Assembly (NCBI GenBank): GCA_003184365.1
Contig: NKYR01000012.1
Location: forward strand, 310,001-374,000
Source of the DNA: Evernia prunastri
Lineage: Eukaryota > Ascomycota > Lecanoromycetes > Lecanorales > Parmeliaceae
Reading direction: 5' to 3'
Length of the DNA: 64,000 bases
The translations under genes and the position numbers were made by a program. Positions 23,222 to 34,548 of the stretch are shown here, piece by piece. The notes under the pieces are model-generated. The model was not told the DNA's origin, ran no database searches, and saw nothing but the letters and a program-made list of their open reading frames with translations. The stretch's first letter is position 1, and each line of letters opens with the position of its first letter.

Positions 23222-23833
23222 GGCATATTGTACATGTCGGCTACCGTAGACGCAATCTCAACCCCAACTTCGCCCTGGCTTACCTTCTGTGATCACTGTT
23301 GAAAGGGAGCATTCGTCCAGAGCATAAGACGAACAGTGCGTACGTTATATCTGATCGACCGTGCCCCGGATGCCGTAGGACTTTGTACGACCAGCGCTCC
23401 TTCCAGTTTGAAATAAAATGTCGTCGTTCTAAAGGGCTTATCATCGGGATCCTATTACGAGTGTCGTAGAAACACGCAAACAAAACTTCCAGACGCCCAT
23501 AGAGGGCTAGAGGGGTGCAAACCCCATATGTCGTTTATGTTTGTGAAACTCGCCACGGCCTTAGCAGGCATTTCGAGATGCTGTTACGTGGGCACCTCTC
23601 AAGGAAGCTTGCCGAAAGTTCGAAGACACTGGAATGCTGGCATCGTAGATAGACGTAGCGAAAAAAGAATATCAATGGCCCTTGCATTGCCTACAACATC
23701 ATAATCGCTAGGTCACGTATGCTAGCAAGCATGTGACACTCATCATATCGAAACACCTCAATGGCCAGATCCACCCCTTTATATTCAAGTCTATCCTCAT
23801 GATCATGTAAAAACGTCCTAGATCGATATTGCC
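23222..23833. other. Upstream region of cnxE
   Basis: About 610 bp between the MITE-like element and the cnxE start. I see no gene. Confidence 0.4.
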
Positions 23834-26135
23834 ATGATGGACAAGCCCAAGTTGAAGGCCACAATACTTATCGTGTCAGATACCGCATTCCAAGATCCAT
23901 CAACAGACAAAGCCGGGGATATCCTCTCGGAAGTCTTCTCCAACGAAGGCGACGGTCAATGGACTGTTGGAGACCGGAAAATTGTTCCCGATGATGTTTT
24001 GACGATCCAAACGGCAGTGAGCTTGTACTGTGACAGAGAAGACTATGCCAATCTCCTCATTACAACCGGTGGCACAGGCTTCGCAGTCGAGGACAATACG
24101 CCCGAAGCCATCGACCCGTTGATACACAGACATGCGCCGGGGCTCGTGTAAGTCATTCGGTGAGTTCAAGAAGGTCAAAGTCTAGCAAAGCTGACAATAT
24201 CAGTCATGGGATGCTGGCAGCGTCTCTCGAGGTCACGCCTTGTAAGTGTCTATTCCAGTCATCATAAGTATTCTACATTCAAGCAAAAAGCAAAAAAGAA
24301 AAAAACTACAAAAGAGGACGGGTCTCTTATGAGATCCTTCAATATGCTATCTAAATAGAGATGTTTGTTTCGAAAGCGAATGTATATACTAATTTGGCAA
24401 CTGCAGTTGCCCTCATGTCACGGCCTGTTGCAGGGGTTCGGAATAAGACATTGATAATCACCCTTCCCGGCTCACCAAAAGGGGCCAAAGAGAATTTACA
24501 GGCCCTTCTCAAGCTACTGCCGCATGCTTGCCTGCAAGCCGCTGGTGGTGACTCGAGAGTTCTCCATGCAGGTGGCACTAAAAAACTCGAAGAGGAGGCG
24601 GGATTCAGTAGCAGTAAGAAGCCAAAGCACATTCATCACGGTCAGAATCATAGCCACAGTCATGTTCCCAGTCACAATCACAGCCATGGCGACCATGCTA
24701 TACCGAAAGCCCACACTCGTCCTGAAGATCGGCCTATCTCGAACGACCCCAGAGCAGGTCCTAGCAGCCGGTATAGAGAATCACCGTATCCGATGCTTTC
24801 TGTCGAAGATGCTGTCAAAATGATCATAGACAATTCTCCTATGCCAAAGACCGTAAACATGCCGGTGAACGGCGCTCTAGTAGGCCACATTCTTGCGGAA
24901 GACGTTCAAGCCAGAGAAGCGGTACCCGCGTATCGAGCGAGCATAGTCGATGGATACGCCGTCATCGTCTCTAACGATGGGCCGCGCACGAACAGTGTCT
25001 TTCCTGTTTCTGCCATCTCACATGCACAGCCGGGAAAGATACCGGCCCTCCACCATGGGCAAATAGCCAGAATAACTACGGGCGCTCCTATTCCTCCCGG
25101 TGCTAACTCAGTGGTCATGGTCGAGGATACTGTAATCAGAAGTATGACCGATGACGGTAGAGAAGAGAAGGAGGTCGAGATACTTACAGATCAAGTAAAG
25201 CCAGATGAGAACATACGAGAGGTCGGCAGTGACATTAGAGCCGGAGACATTGTGCTCAGAAAAGGCGAGGAGATCACTGCCGTGGGTGGTGAGTTAGGAT
25301 TGCTTGCCTCTGTAGGAAAAGCCGAAGTCAAGGTTTATAAGAAGCCCGTGATCGGCGTGCTCAGTACAGGGGACGAAATCGTAATCCACGATAGGCTAGG
25401 CCCTCTGCAGCTAGGAGAGGTGCGAGACTGCAATCGTCCGACATTGATGGCCGCTATAGCGGGCTGGGGGTTTCGGGTAATAGATTGTGGTATCGCCAAA
25501 GACAAGTAAGTCATCCTTGCCACCGCTTTCAGCCACAATTATAACGACTTCCCAGAATTGGCTCTCTTGAAGAGCATCTGCGAGGCACTTTCCGCAACGT
25601 GGACGTCATCGTGACCTCCGGTGGAGTGTCCATGGGCGAGCTGGACCTCCTCAAACCCACCATCGAGCGGTCGCTTGGCGGCACAATCCACTTCGGCCGT
25701 GTCTCCATGAAGCCCGGCAAACCCACCACGTTTGCCACCGTACCTCTCAAAGACAACTCCGGCGCCGCCACCACCAAGTTGATATTCAGCTTGCCTGGAA
25801 ACCCTGCATCCGCTCTCGTGACATCCCACCTGTTCGTGCTCCCGTCGCTGCACTTCTCCAGCGGGAGAGCGGCACCGCATGGGCTTCCGAGGGTGAAGGT
25901 GGTACTGGACGAGGATATCAAATGCGATCCTAAACGTTCGGAGTACCACAGAGTGGTTGTAGCCGCCGGAAGCGATGGGTTGCTGCATGCAGCCAGCACC
26001 GGAGGACAGCGTAGCTCAAAAGTCACGAGCCTGAGACGAGCGAACGGCCTCCTGTGTTTGCCTGCACAAGACCTGGTCATTGGAACGGGGCAGATGATTG
26101 ACGCTTTGGTCATGGGTCCCTTGGGAGGCCTGTGA
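23834..26135 (+). CDS. cnxE: Molybdenum cofactor biosynthesis protein, MogA-MoeA fusion (gephyrin/CnxE)
   Basis: Four exons (23834-24147, 24204-24241, 24407-25505, 25556-26135) give 676 residues. The N-terminal MogA-like domain (about 1-180) adenylates molybdopterin; 'LLITTGGTGFAVEDNTPEAI' and 'LPGSPKGAKENL' are its substrate-site motifs. The C-terminal MoeA-like domain (about 245-676) inserts molybdate; see 'AYRASIVDGYAV', 'TGAPIPPGANSVVMVEDT', 'VLSTGDEI', 'VTSGGVSMGE' and 'LPGNPASALV'. The product feeds nitrate reductase and other molybdoenzymes in the cytosol. The linker (about 191-214) is strikingly His-rich, with runs of HxH. A second ATG follows the first directly; the start choice changes one residue. 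Confidence 0.95.
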
Positions 26136-27157
26136 GTGAAATTTGCAGAGTAAAACCCTAACCTTAGATAACCTGCAAAAGAGAGAATTTCTGGCTCTGC
26201 CTCCCACCATTGAATGCTGACTCTCGTGAACCTCCCAACCAGCCTTTGCCCGCAATGCCCACTGTCAAGGACCCTATTCTTTTCACATTGCGCTGCCATA
26301 GATGTGCCTATAGCCCTCTTTCACCCATTCATTTCGTATACTCCCTTGCTTCCCGTCACCGCTCGGCCTTTTCGCACTGGGTCAACCCGCGCCAAAAGCC
26401 CCGAGTTACTCCAGCCCCGGAGGCAGTTTTCCGAACATGGACATTGCCACCCAATCGCACAAGCATTGTGCCGCGGTAATGGCGCCCCGGAGTGCCGTTC
26501 GCTATAAATAGAACTTATCTCGTCGTCTTGCGTTGGCACGGGGTGACAAATGGGGGGTTCTCGTGATGATAAACTGTCAGCAGCGGACGGCTTGGAATGG
26601 GAGTGTATAGGGCTGTTGTTTGAAGGTGTCAAGTGAAGAGATGGGGAGGGAGACAGGTGGTTGGTAATGACGCGCACTGAGGGAATTTCAAATATTTCAG
26701 GATATCAGCAATTGATGTAGAGTTACGAGCATGACTTCCAGCCAAAAGCAAAAAGGCACGAGGCTATCTCAAGCTGTCTAGTCTGCGCAAGGTGCTTTTA
26801 ATAAGCTGATCCAGCAACGGCCACGCCCGCAATGCCTAACTCAGAGTGTATGCCTTTGCTGACGAGAAGGGGTATCTACACGAATCGGAAGTATTCAAAG
26901 CGAAAAAACATGCTCATCGGTAACCGCAGCACCTAAAGACGCCATTGCTGATTCCCAACCTCCCCAGAAGATAATCATCATGACGCCGAGCACCCAGAGG
27001 CTTCGGGCTGAACTTCAAAAGAAAGAAATTCGTCATCAAAGGATTAAAAAGGATGTCCCCACAAGATCTTCAGAAGCCTATTGAGGCCTAAGAATGCCTC
27101 ACAAATGGTTGATATCGTGCTCCCTTCCAGTAGATATGCTCACATCCACGAGTGATC
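26136..27157. other. Convergent intergenic region cnxE / RBR ligase
   Basis: 1022 bp holding both 3' ends. Several short frames overlap on both strands without coding character. No repeat is recognised. Confidence 0.45.
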
Positions 27158-29999
27158 CTAAAGATAAGCCTCGTCATTTGCACCAGCAGACCATGGATTG
27201 AAACCTCCGGGTCCTACAGCGTTTCTCCTTCTCGACGCTCGTGGGTATTCGCCCAGGACTCGTGGTGGTGGGTCAAGGTCGAATGAATCGCCGTTGTATG
27301 GACGCCCTTCTGCAATGCGTGCCGCGTGAAGTTGTGCAGTACGTCGACGTATATCATTAAGATCTGGTCTGTGTATCGGCGGATCAAGGTCTATTGCACC
27401 ACGTAGACCATGTAGGTCCTGTTCTCCAGTCCGTTGACGAAACCCGTCGGGCTGTCGTCTGGCTCGTACATCATCCGGGATGCCTACATTTTGAAGCCCC
27501 GTATTGTTCCCAGATGCTTGATCGTTCTGCCTTGGTCTTAGAGCGTCTGCGGCCTGAGGTTCGTTTAGGAACGGCGCGAAGACAGGGTCGCCCGCAGGGA
27601 CCATACGTCCTTTGTGAGTCTGGCCAGCTTCAATTTGTCGGGCAGTCCGGTGAGCCTGTCCCAAGCGCCTCCGTAGGTCTCCTTGAAGAGCTTCTTGCTG
27701 GAGTCGAGCATCCTGCTGTTGAACCTGTCGTTGTTGCCGTGCCAAAAGCTCCTTTTCATATTGCAATTGCAGTTGCATTTGCTGTCGTTGTGCCTGTTGC
27801 TGTGCAACTTTCAATTGTTCCCTGGCTTGGCGCCCCTGTTCTCTTGCCTGCTGCATAGCATGAGGAGCGAATCCTCCAAATTCATCAAGTATATCACCAA
27901 CGCCCTCGAACATGGCGTTGAGCGCCGCATTCGGCTCCCTGTTCTGCATTGCAGCCATAGCGGCCTCCCTCATTCCTTGCAAATGGTGGCGGTGATGATG
28001 GTTGTGAAGAGGGGGTACGTAGCCATAAGCTGCAGGTGCATGGAGGTGATCCCCGTGGTGTTGACTACTTGAAGAGTGTACCCCCTTCGCAAACTTAATC
28101 TTAAGGTCGTCTTCTGACAGATCGGGATGTTCTTCCCGGACTTTTGCCATCGCTTCCTTCTCGGCCTTGTCGACCTGCTGGTCTTTTCTCTTGTGTGACT
28201 CGTCATAAAGGGGGCATTTGCCGGATTTTTCGTCTGTATTGACACCTGGAGGAGCCCGTCCTTGGCCGTCAAAGTGGTTATACATTTGCTTTGTGATGTC
28301 TTTTCCGCAGTAGTCACAAAGCACAGCGTAGCATTTGGTGCAGATAACCTTGTTGCAACCATCTTCCTTAAGGATGCGGACCTTGCATTTCCCGCACGTC
28401 CTAATCAACGCTTCGGTCCTAGCCTCTTCAATGACGCGGCGCTCACTGACACCATTTTCCTTTTTGAACTCGTCGCAGGATAGCGGTATATGTGATTTGG
28501 CTTTGCAGAGGCGGCAGGAAACCTTTAGTAAAAGAAGACGGTGGGTTAACGGCGAATCATAAGAGCAATTGGAGAGAAGGAACAGACCTCTTCACACTCT
28601 GGATTATGGCACCGGAACTCCTTGTCCTCCTCAACTGGAGGACAAATGGCCGCAAAATCGCAAAAGGGACAAGTGCAGAGATTCTGTAAATCAGCCAGTC
28701 GAATCTCATCCTGTTGCTGTAGACGCTCTATTTTCTCAATGGACTTGGAATCGAGGAATCGTTCCCTCTCTTGCCGACTGAAAGTGGCCGTACACCCGCT
28801 CCCATCCATGCATCTGAGCGCGTAGCGTGAATTACCAATGTCAGTATTAGCGTTCTGTTGAGCACATTCAAGACAGAAAAAGTGAGGCTCGTCCCCGTTG
28901 CAGTGGGTGATCTTAAGAATGGTAACGGTGTCGAAGCAGCATCCACAGTCCATAACCTCCCCTCTTGCGCGGTGCTCTTTGTCTTGTGCTTCTTGGGCCT
29001 TTTTCGTCTTGTCGGCCGCATTGAGTTTCTCTACCAACGGTCAGTCACGATCAAGGTCCTCACTCGTAAAGCCCGGCGTAATGTACCTTCTTCTCTGTTT
29101 CTCCGCTGCCGCGCTGAGTCAATCTCCCTCTTCAGCTCCTCAAATTCATAGCCATCCTCACGCAATTCGACCATCAATACTGTAGAAGTCCTTCCTGAGG
29201 TAACACGACGAGACCTCAAAGGGGCAAATGGCGGCTTTGCGGCCGTACGGATCGATCGTTCTGCTTCCAGAATAGCGAAGAACGTGCCATAATAGTGGCT
29301 GTGTTCCTTGAATTTCTCGTTGATGAATTTGGAGGGAACGTATTCGAACGCTTCATGTAGGGCAACCTTGCTGCATAACAGCCTGTTAGATTAGACGGCA
29401 GCCAATGAAAAACGCAATATCAAGCTCAAAGAACGCTTTCCATCACGTAGTTTAAAAGAGAACGACCTGGTCAGATAAGTCATAAAGGGAGATGATACTC
29501 ACGCAACTTTGCTGTATTCTAGGGCGTTGTCCCTCATGTCCGCGTATTTCCAATGGGCTGCCTCCTCCTCGTCACTATTCCTATCACTTCTTTTCCGCTT
29601 TAACTCCTTGATCCTGTCCTTCTCTTTGGGATAATTTCCTCCATCCAGAATCTTTTCGATCAAAGCCTGCGCTGCCGTTTGGGCATATGGATCATTTCGG
29701 TGGCTTAGACCATTGTAGAGTGACTGAACATATTCACGGGAGATGTCGGGAAAGACCTCTAGTATCTCGGCAAGGCAGGCGTCATATGGGGAGACGGCCG
29801 CGCGTGGTCCGCTGGAGACGGTCGCGCGTGGTCCGCTGGAGAATGGGGCCAGTGTCCGGCCAGGCACGGGAGAGATGTGAACACCAGAGACTTCCTCATT
29901 CAGATAGTTATCGAAGAACGAGTTATCACTATCTTCTTGACCATCAGTGTCCTCTCCGGAATCGAGGTCGATCACGTCTCGAGGAGCGTGAGGATACAT
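27158..29999 (-). CDS. RBR-type E3 ubiquitin ligase (RNF216/TRIAD3-like)
   Basis: Four exons (29999-29503, 29370-29087, 29030-28588, 28522-27158) give 862 residues. RBR ligases take ubiquitin from an E2 onto a catalytic cysteine, then onto substrate. RING1 begins near residue 288 ('CGCCFD', then 'FFCLECAQQN'). The IBR follows with 'CTCPFCDFAAICPP', 'EFRCHNPECEEV' and 'CRLCKAKSHIPLSCDEF'. RING2 holds 'CGKCKVRILKEDGCNKVIC' with the likely catalytic Cys near 464, then 'LCDYCGKDI'. The N-terminus is acidic and disordered, with a CUE-like helical patch ('LAEILEVFPDISREYVQSLY'). The tail has a Gln/Arg-rich coiled coil near residue 600. The start at 29999 is the first ATG in frame. Confidence 0.88.
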
Positions 30000-31031
30000 T
30001 CGGCTAGGTGGGATAGTAATGAACGACAGTGGTAGACCAAGCAAGGGCAAAGGTCCGGGTGTAGTTGAAGGAGAGTTCAGGAGGCGTGGTACAAGGTCCT
30101 TTCATGGTAAGAGCATCATAGTGTCATTTAGGTGTTAGAAAGATTCCAAGTCGAATTGGGAGGCAGGATGTTGAAAAGCTGGGTGATTCTTAACACAGAA
30201 AGCGAGGTGGAGTGGGTTGTAGGTCAAGTGAGACGGCCATTCATGCCAGCCAATTCCAATTGGAGGAGTAAATGGACAGCCAAAGTTAGTGATGAATTAT
30301 GCTCTCAGAAAAGGCGTGTAACCTATTCAAGTGGATGAATAAGGTAGATAGAGTATTTTATTGCATTCTATTGCATATACTCTACGAATTGGTGAATGAA
30401 GCAGAAGATGCAAAAGAAAGCAAGCTTCCGGAAAGTGCCTTAGGCTTCTTCGGTGGGAGCATTAACAAATTAAGCGTAAGGTAAAGTAGAATGATGGCGC
30501 TGCCCACCACATATTATTCTTCGTTTGTGAAGTAAGATATAAGATTGATTGATTGCTGGCTGTTTAGAAGCGGGCAGCTCCAATAGGACGATGCTCCCCT
30601 ATTAGTCTATCGCTGCATCACCCTCTGATTTTCTTTAAAAAAAAAAGGTAAGGTAGGCGGAGGCAAAGTGTTAAAGGTAATTATATAGTATGCGACAACT
30701 TGACCAAGGACGAAAGATCCCAGGTACCTACCGTAAGATTACCTTACCTACCTTAGGTAAAGGTACCTTAGCCTCGTAAATATAAAGTACCTACTTTAGC
30801 TTCCCCGCAACGCACTACGGCTAAACCCGAGGCTCGAGAGATCTTGGCCCGCGCCGATAGCTGTGGCCCCCGCTTTCCTGCGGCTTGCAACGGCTATTCT
30901 ATCTCCACGAAAAATGCGTTACGCGGGGGATCACATTCTTTGTATCTTATTATTTGAAACGGCATACTCCCCTCAGCTCGTCATGATCCTGACATCTTTC
31001 TTTCGATCTAGCTACACACATCCTCTTCAAA
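30000..31031. other. Divergent region RBR ligase / LYC1 with GGTAAGGTAGG-type motifs
   Basis: 1032 bp. 30638-30780 contains an A run followed by GGTAAGGTAGG, then ACCTACC, CCTTACCTACCTTAGG and GGTAAAGGTACC words in both orientations. Similar words recur near 44308 and 44733. No gene is seen. Confidence 0.5.
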
Positions 31032-32280
31032 ATGGCACCCTATGAGCTTCCCCTAAGCGATTCCCCCAACCTCGCGCTCCTTCACCCAACAAAAGAAGAG
31101 AAGTTAGAGACATGGAAGTTGAACGGCGCCTCCTGGCGAGGTCCTATGTCACTTTCCACCTATCTCCGCCGCGAAATTCATCTCGAGAATCAAGCCTTCA
31201 CCAAAGATGGCGGCATCACCTTCTGGATCTTAGTCGACAGCACCTTGCCCCCAAATGAGCGCCCCATCCTCGCAAGTTGTGAATCGTTCCGGAAACGGGC
31301 GCTGGTTGCAAGAGCCGGGAAGCTAGAGGATGCGGTCAGTCATGGCATAGGGAGCGTTTTCTGTAATCCGGATTACAGAAGGAGGGGGTATGCGCAGAGG
31401 ATGATAGAAGAGCTGGGAAAGAAATTGGATACGTGGAACCAAGAGGTCGGGAAGAACACGGATTTCACGGTCCTGTATTCTGACATCGGTAAGGTATGAC
31501 AGGAGACCATAGAACCTGTTCTAATGATGCGGTCACTAAGTTGACTGGACCCCTACTTAGAAGTTCTATTCAAGATTCGGTTGGGAGGCTTTCCCCTCAA
31601 GCCATATCGCGCTTGCCCTTGAAGGCAATGGAAAGGAAAGAGCACTACCTGGAGCCCGACCATTACGAGCAGACGAGCTAGAGGAGCTTTGTAGCCTGGA
31701 TGAGAGAGAGTTAAGGGCGCAAATAGCAAGAGATGTACCTCGCAAAAGGACTCGTGTTGCCCTGATACCAGATCTCAAAACCATGCAATGGCATCATGCC
31801 CGAGAAGAGTTTGCAGGAAGGGAGATGCTAGGTCGAGAGCCAGATAAAAAGGGGGCCCACGCGAAATGCGAAGACGGCACCCAAGTATGGTGTATTTGGA
31901 CTCGCACATTTGGCAGCACTGAGGCCGGTAACACGCTCAACGTTTTACGGTTCTTCATTGAAGGCGAGGAAAACACTGTGCGCGATGAACCAGAGACCAA
32001 GAAAGATCTCGGAGACGTAACAAGCACTGATCAAGCAAAGTTAAATGGGGCAGTAGCAGTGCTCCATGCAGCGCAGGTTGAAGCTACGAGGTGGAATATG
32101 ACAGACGTCCAAATATGGAATCCGTCTTCTTTGGTCGTCTTGGCGGCTCGTCAAATCGAGCCATCAACGAAAGTCATACATCGCGACGATGAGAGCATCG
32201 CAAGCCTCAGATGGCACGGAGAATCGGAACATCGATGGAATGTGGACTGGGTTGGCAATGAGAAGTACGCATGGTGCTGA
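31032..32280 (+). CDS. LYC1: GNAT-fold acetyltransferase, LYC1-like
   Basis: Two exons (31032-31493, 31561-32280) give 393 residues. Yarrowia LYC1 is a lysine N6-acetyltransferase of lysine catabolism, and fungal proteins of this shape are annotated after it. The N-terminal half has the GNAT acetyl-CoA loop in 'VFCNPDYRRRGYAQRMIEEL'. The join restores 'VLYSDIGK|KFYSRFGWEAFPS', a typical GNAT motif B. The C-terminal half (from 'CIWTRTFG') is the fungal-specific extension. The intron (67 nt) is GT-AG, phase 0. Substrate assignment rests on family resemblance only. Confidence 0.8.
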
Positions 32281-32526
32281 GAGTTTTTCAGGGGAGCGAT
32301 TTTTGATATCTAGTCGATACCCTGGGGATAGGCTCCCCAATGCGAGGTAACCCAGTGACTGCAGGACAACACATGGGGCAAAAGGTGGGGTCCATTTGTG
32401 CGCGATTTTGAGGACTGTGAACGGCGAAGCCAAGGCGAATTCATCTTGGTAGCTGGGGTTTGAGGTGTCTCAACTTTCAACAGGTGCTATTTGAAACGTT
32501 CTCGAATGCAAGCCGACTTCTCTACT

Positions 32527-33845
32527 CTATTTCCTTCCCATCTTGAACTTCTCGTGCCACTTCCGATTAGCCTTACCATATTTAGCTGATGAGATGGTTT
32601 CCAAAGACGTGGGATCAAAAATATCGTCACAAAAGACGATCCTTTCCTTAGATGGGTCCGGATGAGAGAATTTCGCCTGTATTTTGGTCAGACCTGTTCG
32701 GTGAAACTTGGGTTCGGGTCTACTGTACCTTCAGCAGGTCCATCGAGGCGTGTTTTCTCCAGCCTTCCGGTAAGAGGTCGTGCCACCGCGCAAGAAATTG
32801 TGATTGCGGAATACCCTCCGCGTTGGCTTGCTCAGATTCCCCAGCCCTTTGGAGGCAGACCATTCCGACCCATTGCACAGTCTCGTCCCTACTCAAGTTT
32901 ACCTCTTTGAAGATTGTGTCGCGAACAGGGGCGCCGGAGGTGATTCTACACGGACCATCGTCTTTCCGAAGAGTCGTGTCAGAGACCAGTCTTACCATCA
33001 CGGCCATGAATAATTCCCACGGATAGCCATCATTGCACACCATCTTTGCAATCGATTCGAGGTCGAAGGTCTTCTCGAGGCTGACACCCCTAATAGTGGC
33101 TGCCGATAGTATCGAATTCCAGATCATTGCGAGAGCAGATGGTGTTGGTAGCCACACGCCCCCAAGAACTTCAAACGCACATAATTGCTTCCATGTCTTG
33201 TCGAATTCTTCGGGGGAAAAAGGGGTGTCTTGCAAGATGGCATCCTTATCCTTGTACTTTTCTAGGCACGAAGTCAATGTCAAACGTCCTTACAGTTTGA
33301 TTTTAAGGTGCCTTCCGCTTACTTGAAAATGTAGTATTTGTTCCCAATTCCGCATCCGTGTCTGTTCCTTTGTAGGGAGGTAGATTCTCCTTTAGGAGAC
33401 GGGATACCATAGCGAAAGATGCTGCAGTGTCCGAAAGGACGAGTTCTAGTGTAGCTGTACATTTGGCTATAGCTGATAGATTCGGGGAGGGGATTTCGTT
33501 GACTCCGCGGTGGCTCTCTGATGGCTGCAGGATGAACACGGAGTTTGAAGATTGGACCTGGCGAATCTGATACGTAAGGTCATTCGTACACAATACAGCG
33601 CTTGGTTTAGGTTGCTTGGAATCAGCGTTGTCGCTTGAGAATTCTGCTGACTTCAGCCACAGACTCTCGGACATGTCAGCGACAGCTTCAACTTGTGTAT
33701 GACGTACATCCAAGGTTCAGACATACTTGGGAGGATCTCGAGATGTTATTAGTGCAAGTAGAGCTGGGGGAAGTTCAAGAAGACGAAAATTTTGCTGTTC
33801 GTTGCTGATATCGAAAGACACCCCAGAGTCCTCTTGAGTCGACAT
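32527..33845 (-). CDS. DCC1: Sister chromatid cohesion protein Dcc1 (CTF18-RFC subunit)
   Basis: Four exons (33845-33727, 33663-33323, 33261-32729, 32676-32527) give 380 residues. Dcc1 binds Ctf8 in the alternative clamp loader Ctf18-RFC at the replication fork. Conserved blocks: 'NFRLLELPPALLALI', 'AVLCTNDLTYQIRQVQSSNS' (the family signature), and 'WKQLCAFE' opening the winged-helix part. The end reads 'ANRKWHEKFKMGRK'. For intron 2 I chose the 61-nt form (acceptor at 33262); a 34-nt alternative also keeps frame but is too short to be likely. The start diverges from the RhoGEF gene. Confidence 0.88.
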
Positions 33846-34408
33846 AACTGCAAAGACTGCAGCTGCCGCAAACCCTCTTCCCTTCCGCTGGCTGTTGCTC
33901 TTGTAGGAAGGCGCGCGGGATTTCCGTATGCTCTTGCAATTCAAATGGATAGATGTACAGTGATCAAAGGTCTCACCAGATACGGTACCGATGGAATGGG
34001 ACGATCAGGATCTGGCACGACGCGTGCAAATTTAGCCATAGTTTAGCCGACGTGACTGAGAAAAGAACGAATCAACAGACCTCACAGCCTCATCGAAGTC
34101 TCTGCCCCAAGGTCGGAAAGGTGGCCAGGCCATCGAGACATCCAATGTTCCTGGTAGAGGCTAATTGATATGCTGGGTGTCTTTCAAGTTAAATACATTC
34201 GTTTGTCTCGAGTCTGCTGGCGGCTTCTTTCTCTTAACACTGTTGACATCGCGTTTCTCAATTGTCTTCACACACTTCTGTCGTTCATACACCCTTTTAG
34301 CTTCTTATCGATATCGATTGTTCATGAGATACAACAACTTCGACTGACATCTAGCGACTCCTAGCTGACGCTCGCTAATGTCAACTACTCACACCATCAA
34401 AGGCCAGA
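33846..34408. other. Divergent intergenic region DCC1 / RhoGEF
   Basis: 563 bp with both promoters. It contains the overlapping upstream ATG listed separately and no other feature that I can support. Confidence 0.45.
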
Positions 34409-34548
34409 ATGATTACTCTTTCAGCAGCGCCACCGGCGCTATCTTCAAGTACTCTTTCCCTGTATTATGCAAGAGATGCTCTCCTGGAGAATCTTCCGAT
34501 TTTGATTTTCTACGGCCCATCTACCACTGGCAATTCAACCCAAAATAG
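34378..34548 (+). promoter_or_regulatory. Upstream ORF overlapping the RhoGEF start
   Basis: An ATG at 34378 opens a 56-codon frame that stops at 34546-34548, 140 bp past the main start at 34409 and in another frame. If it lies in the transcript it would reduce initiation at the main ATG. The transcript start is unknown. Confidence 0.4.

Noticed and set aside
33289..33322. 34-nt intron in DCC1
   Set aside because: Keeps frame, but is shorter than any other intron here. The 61-nt alternative with a better branch site also keeps frame.
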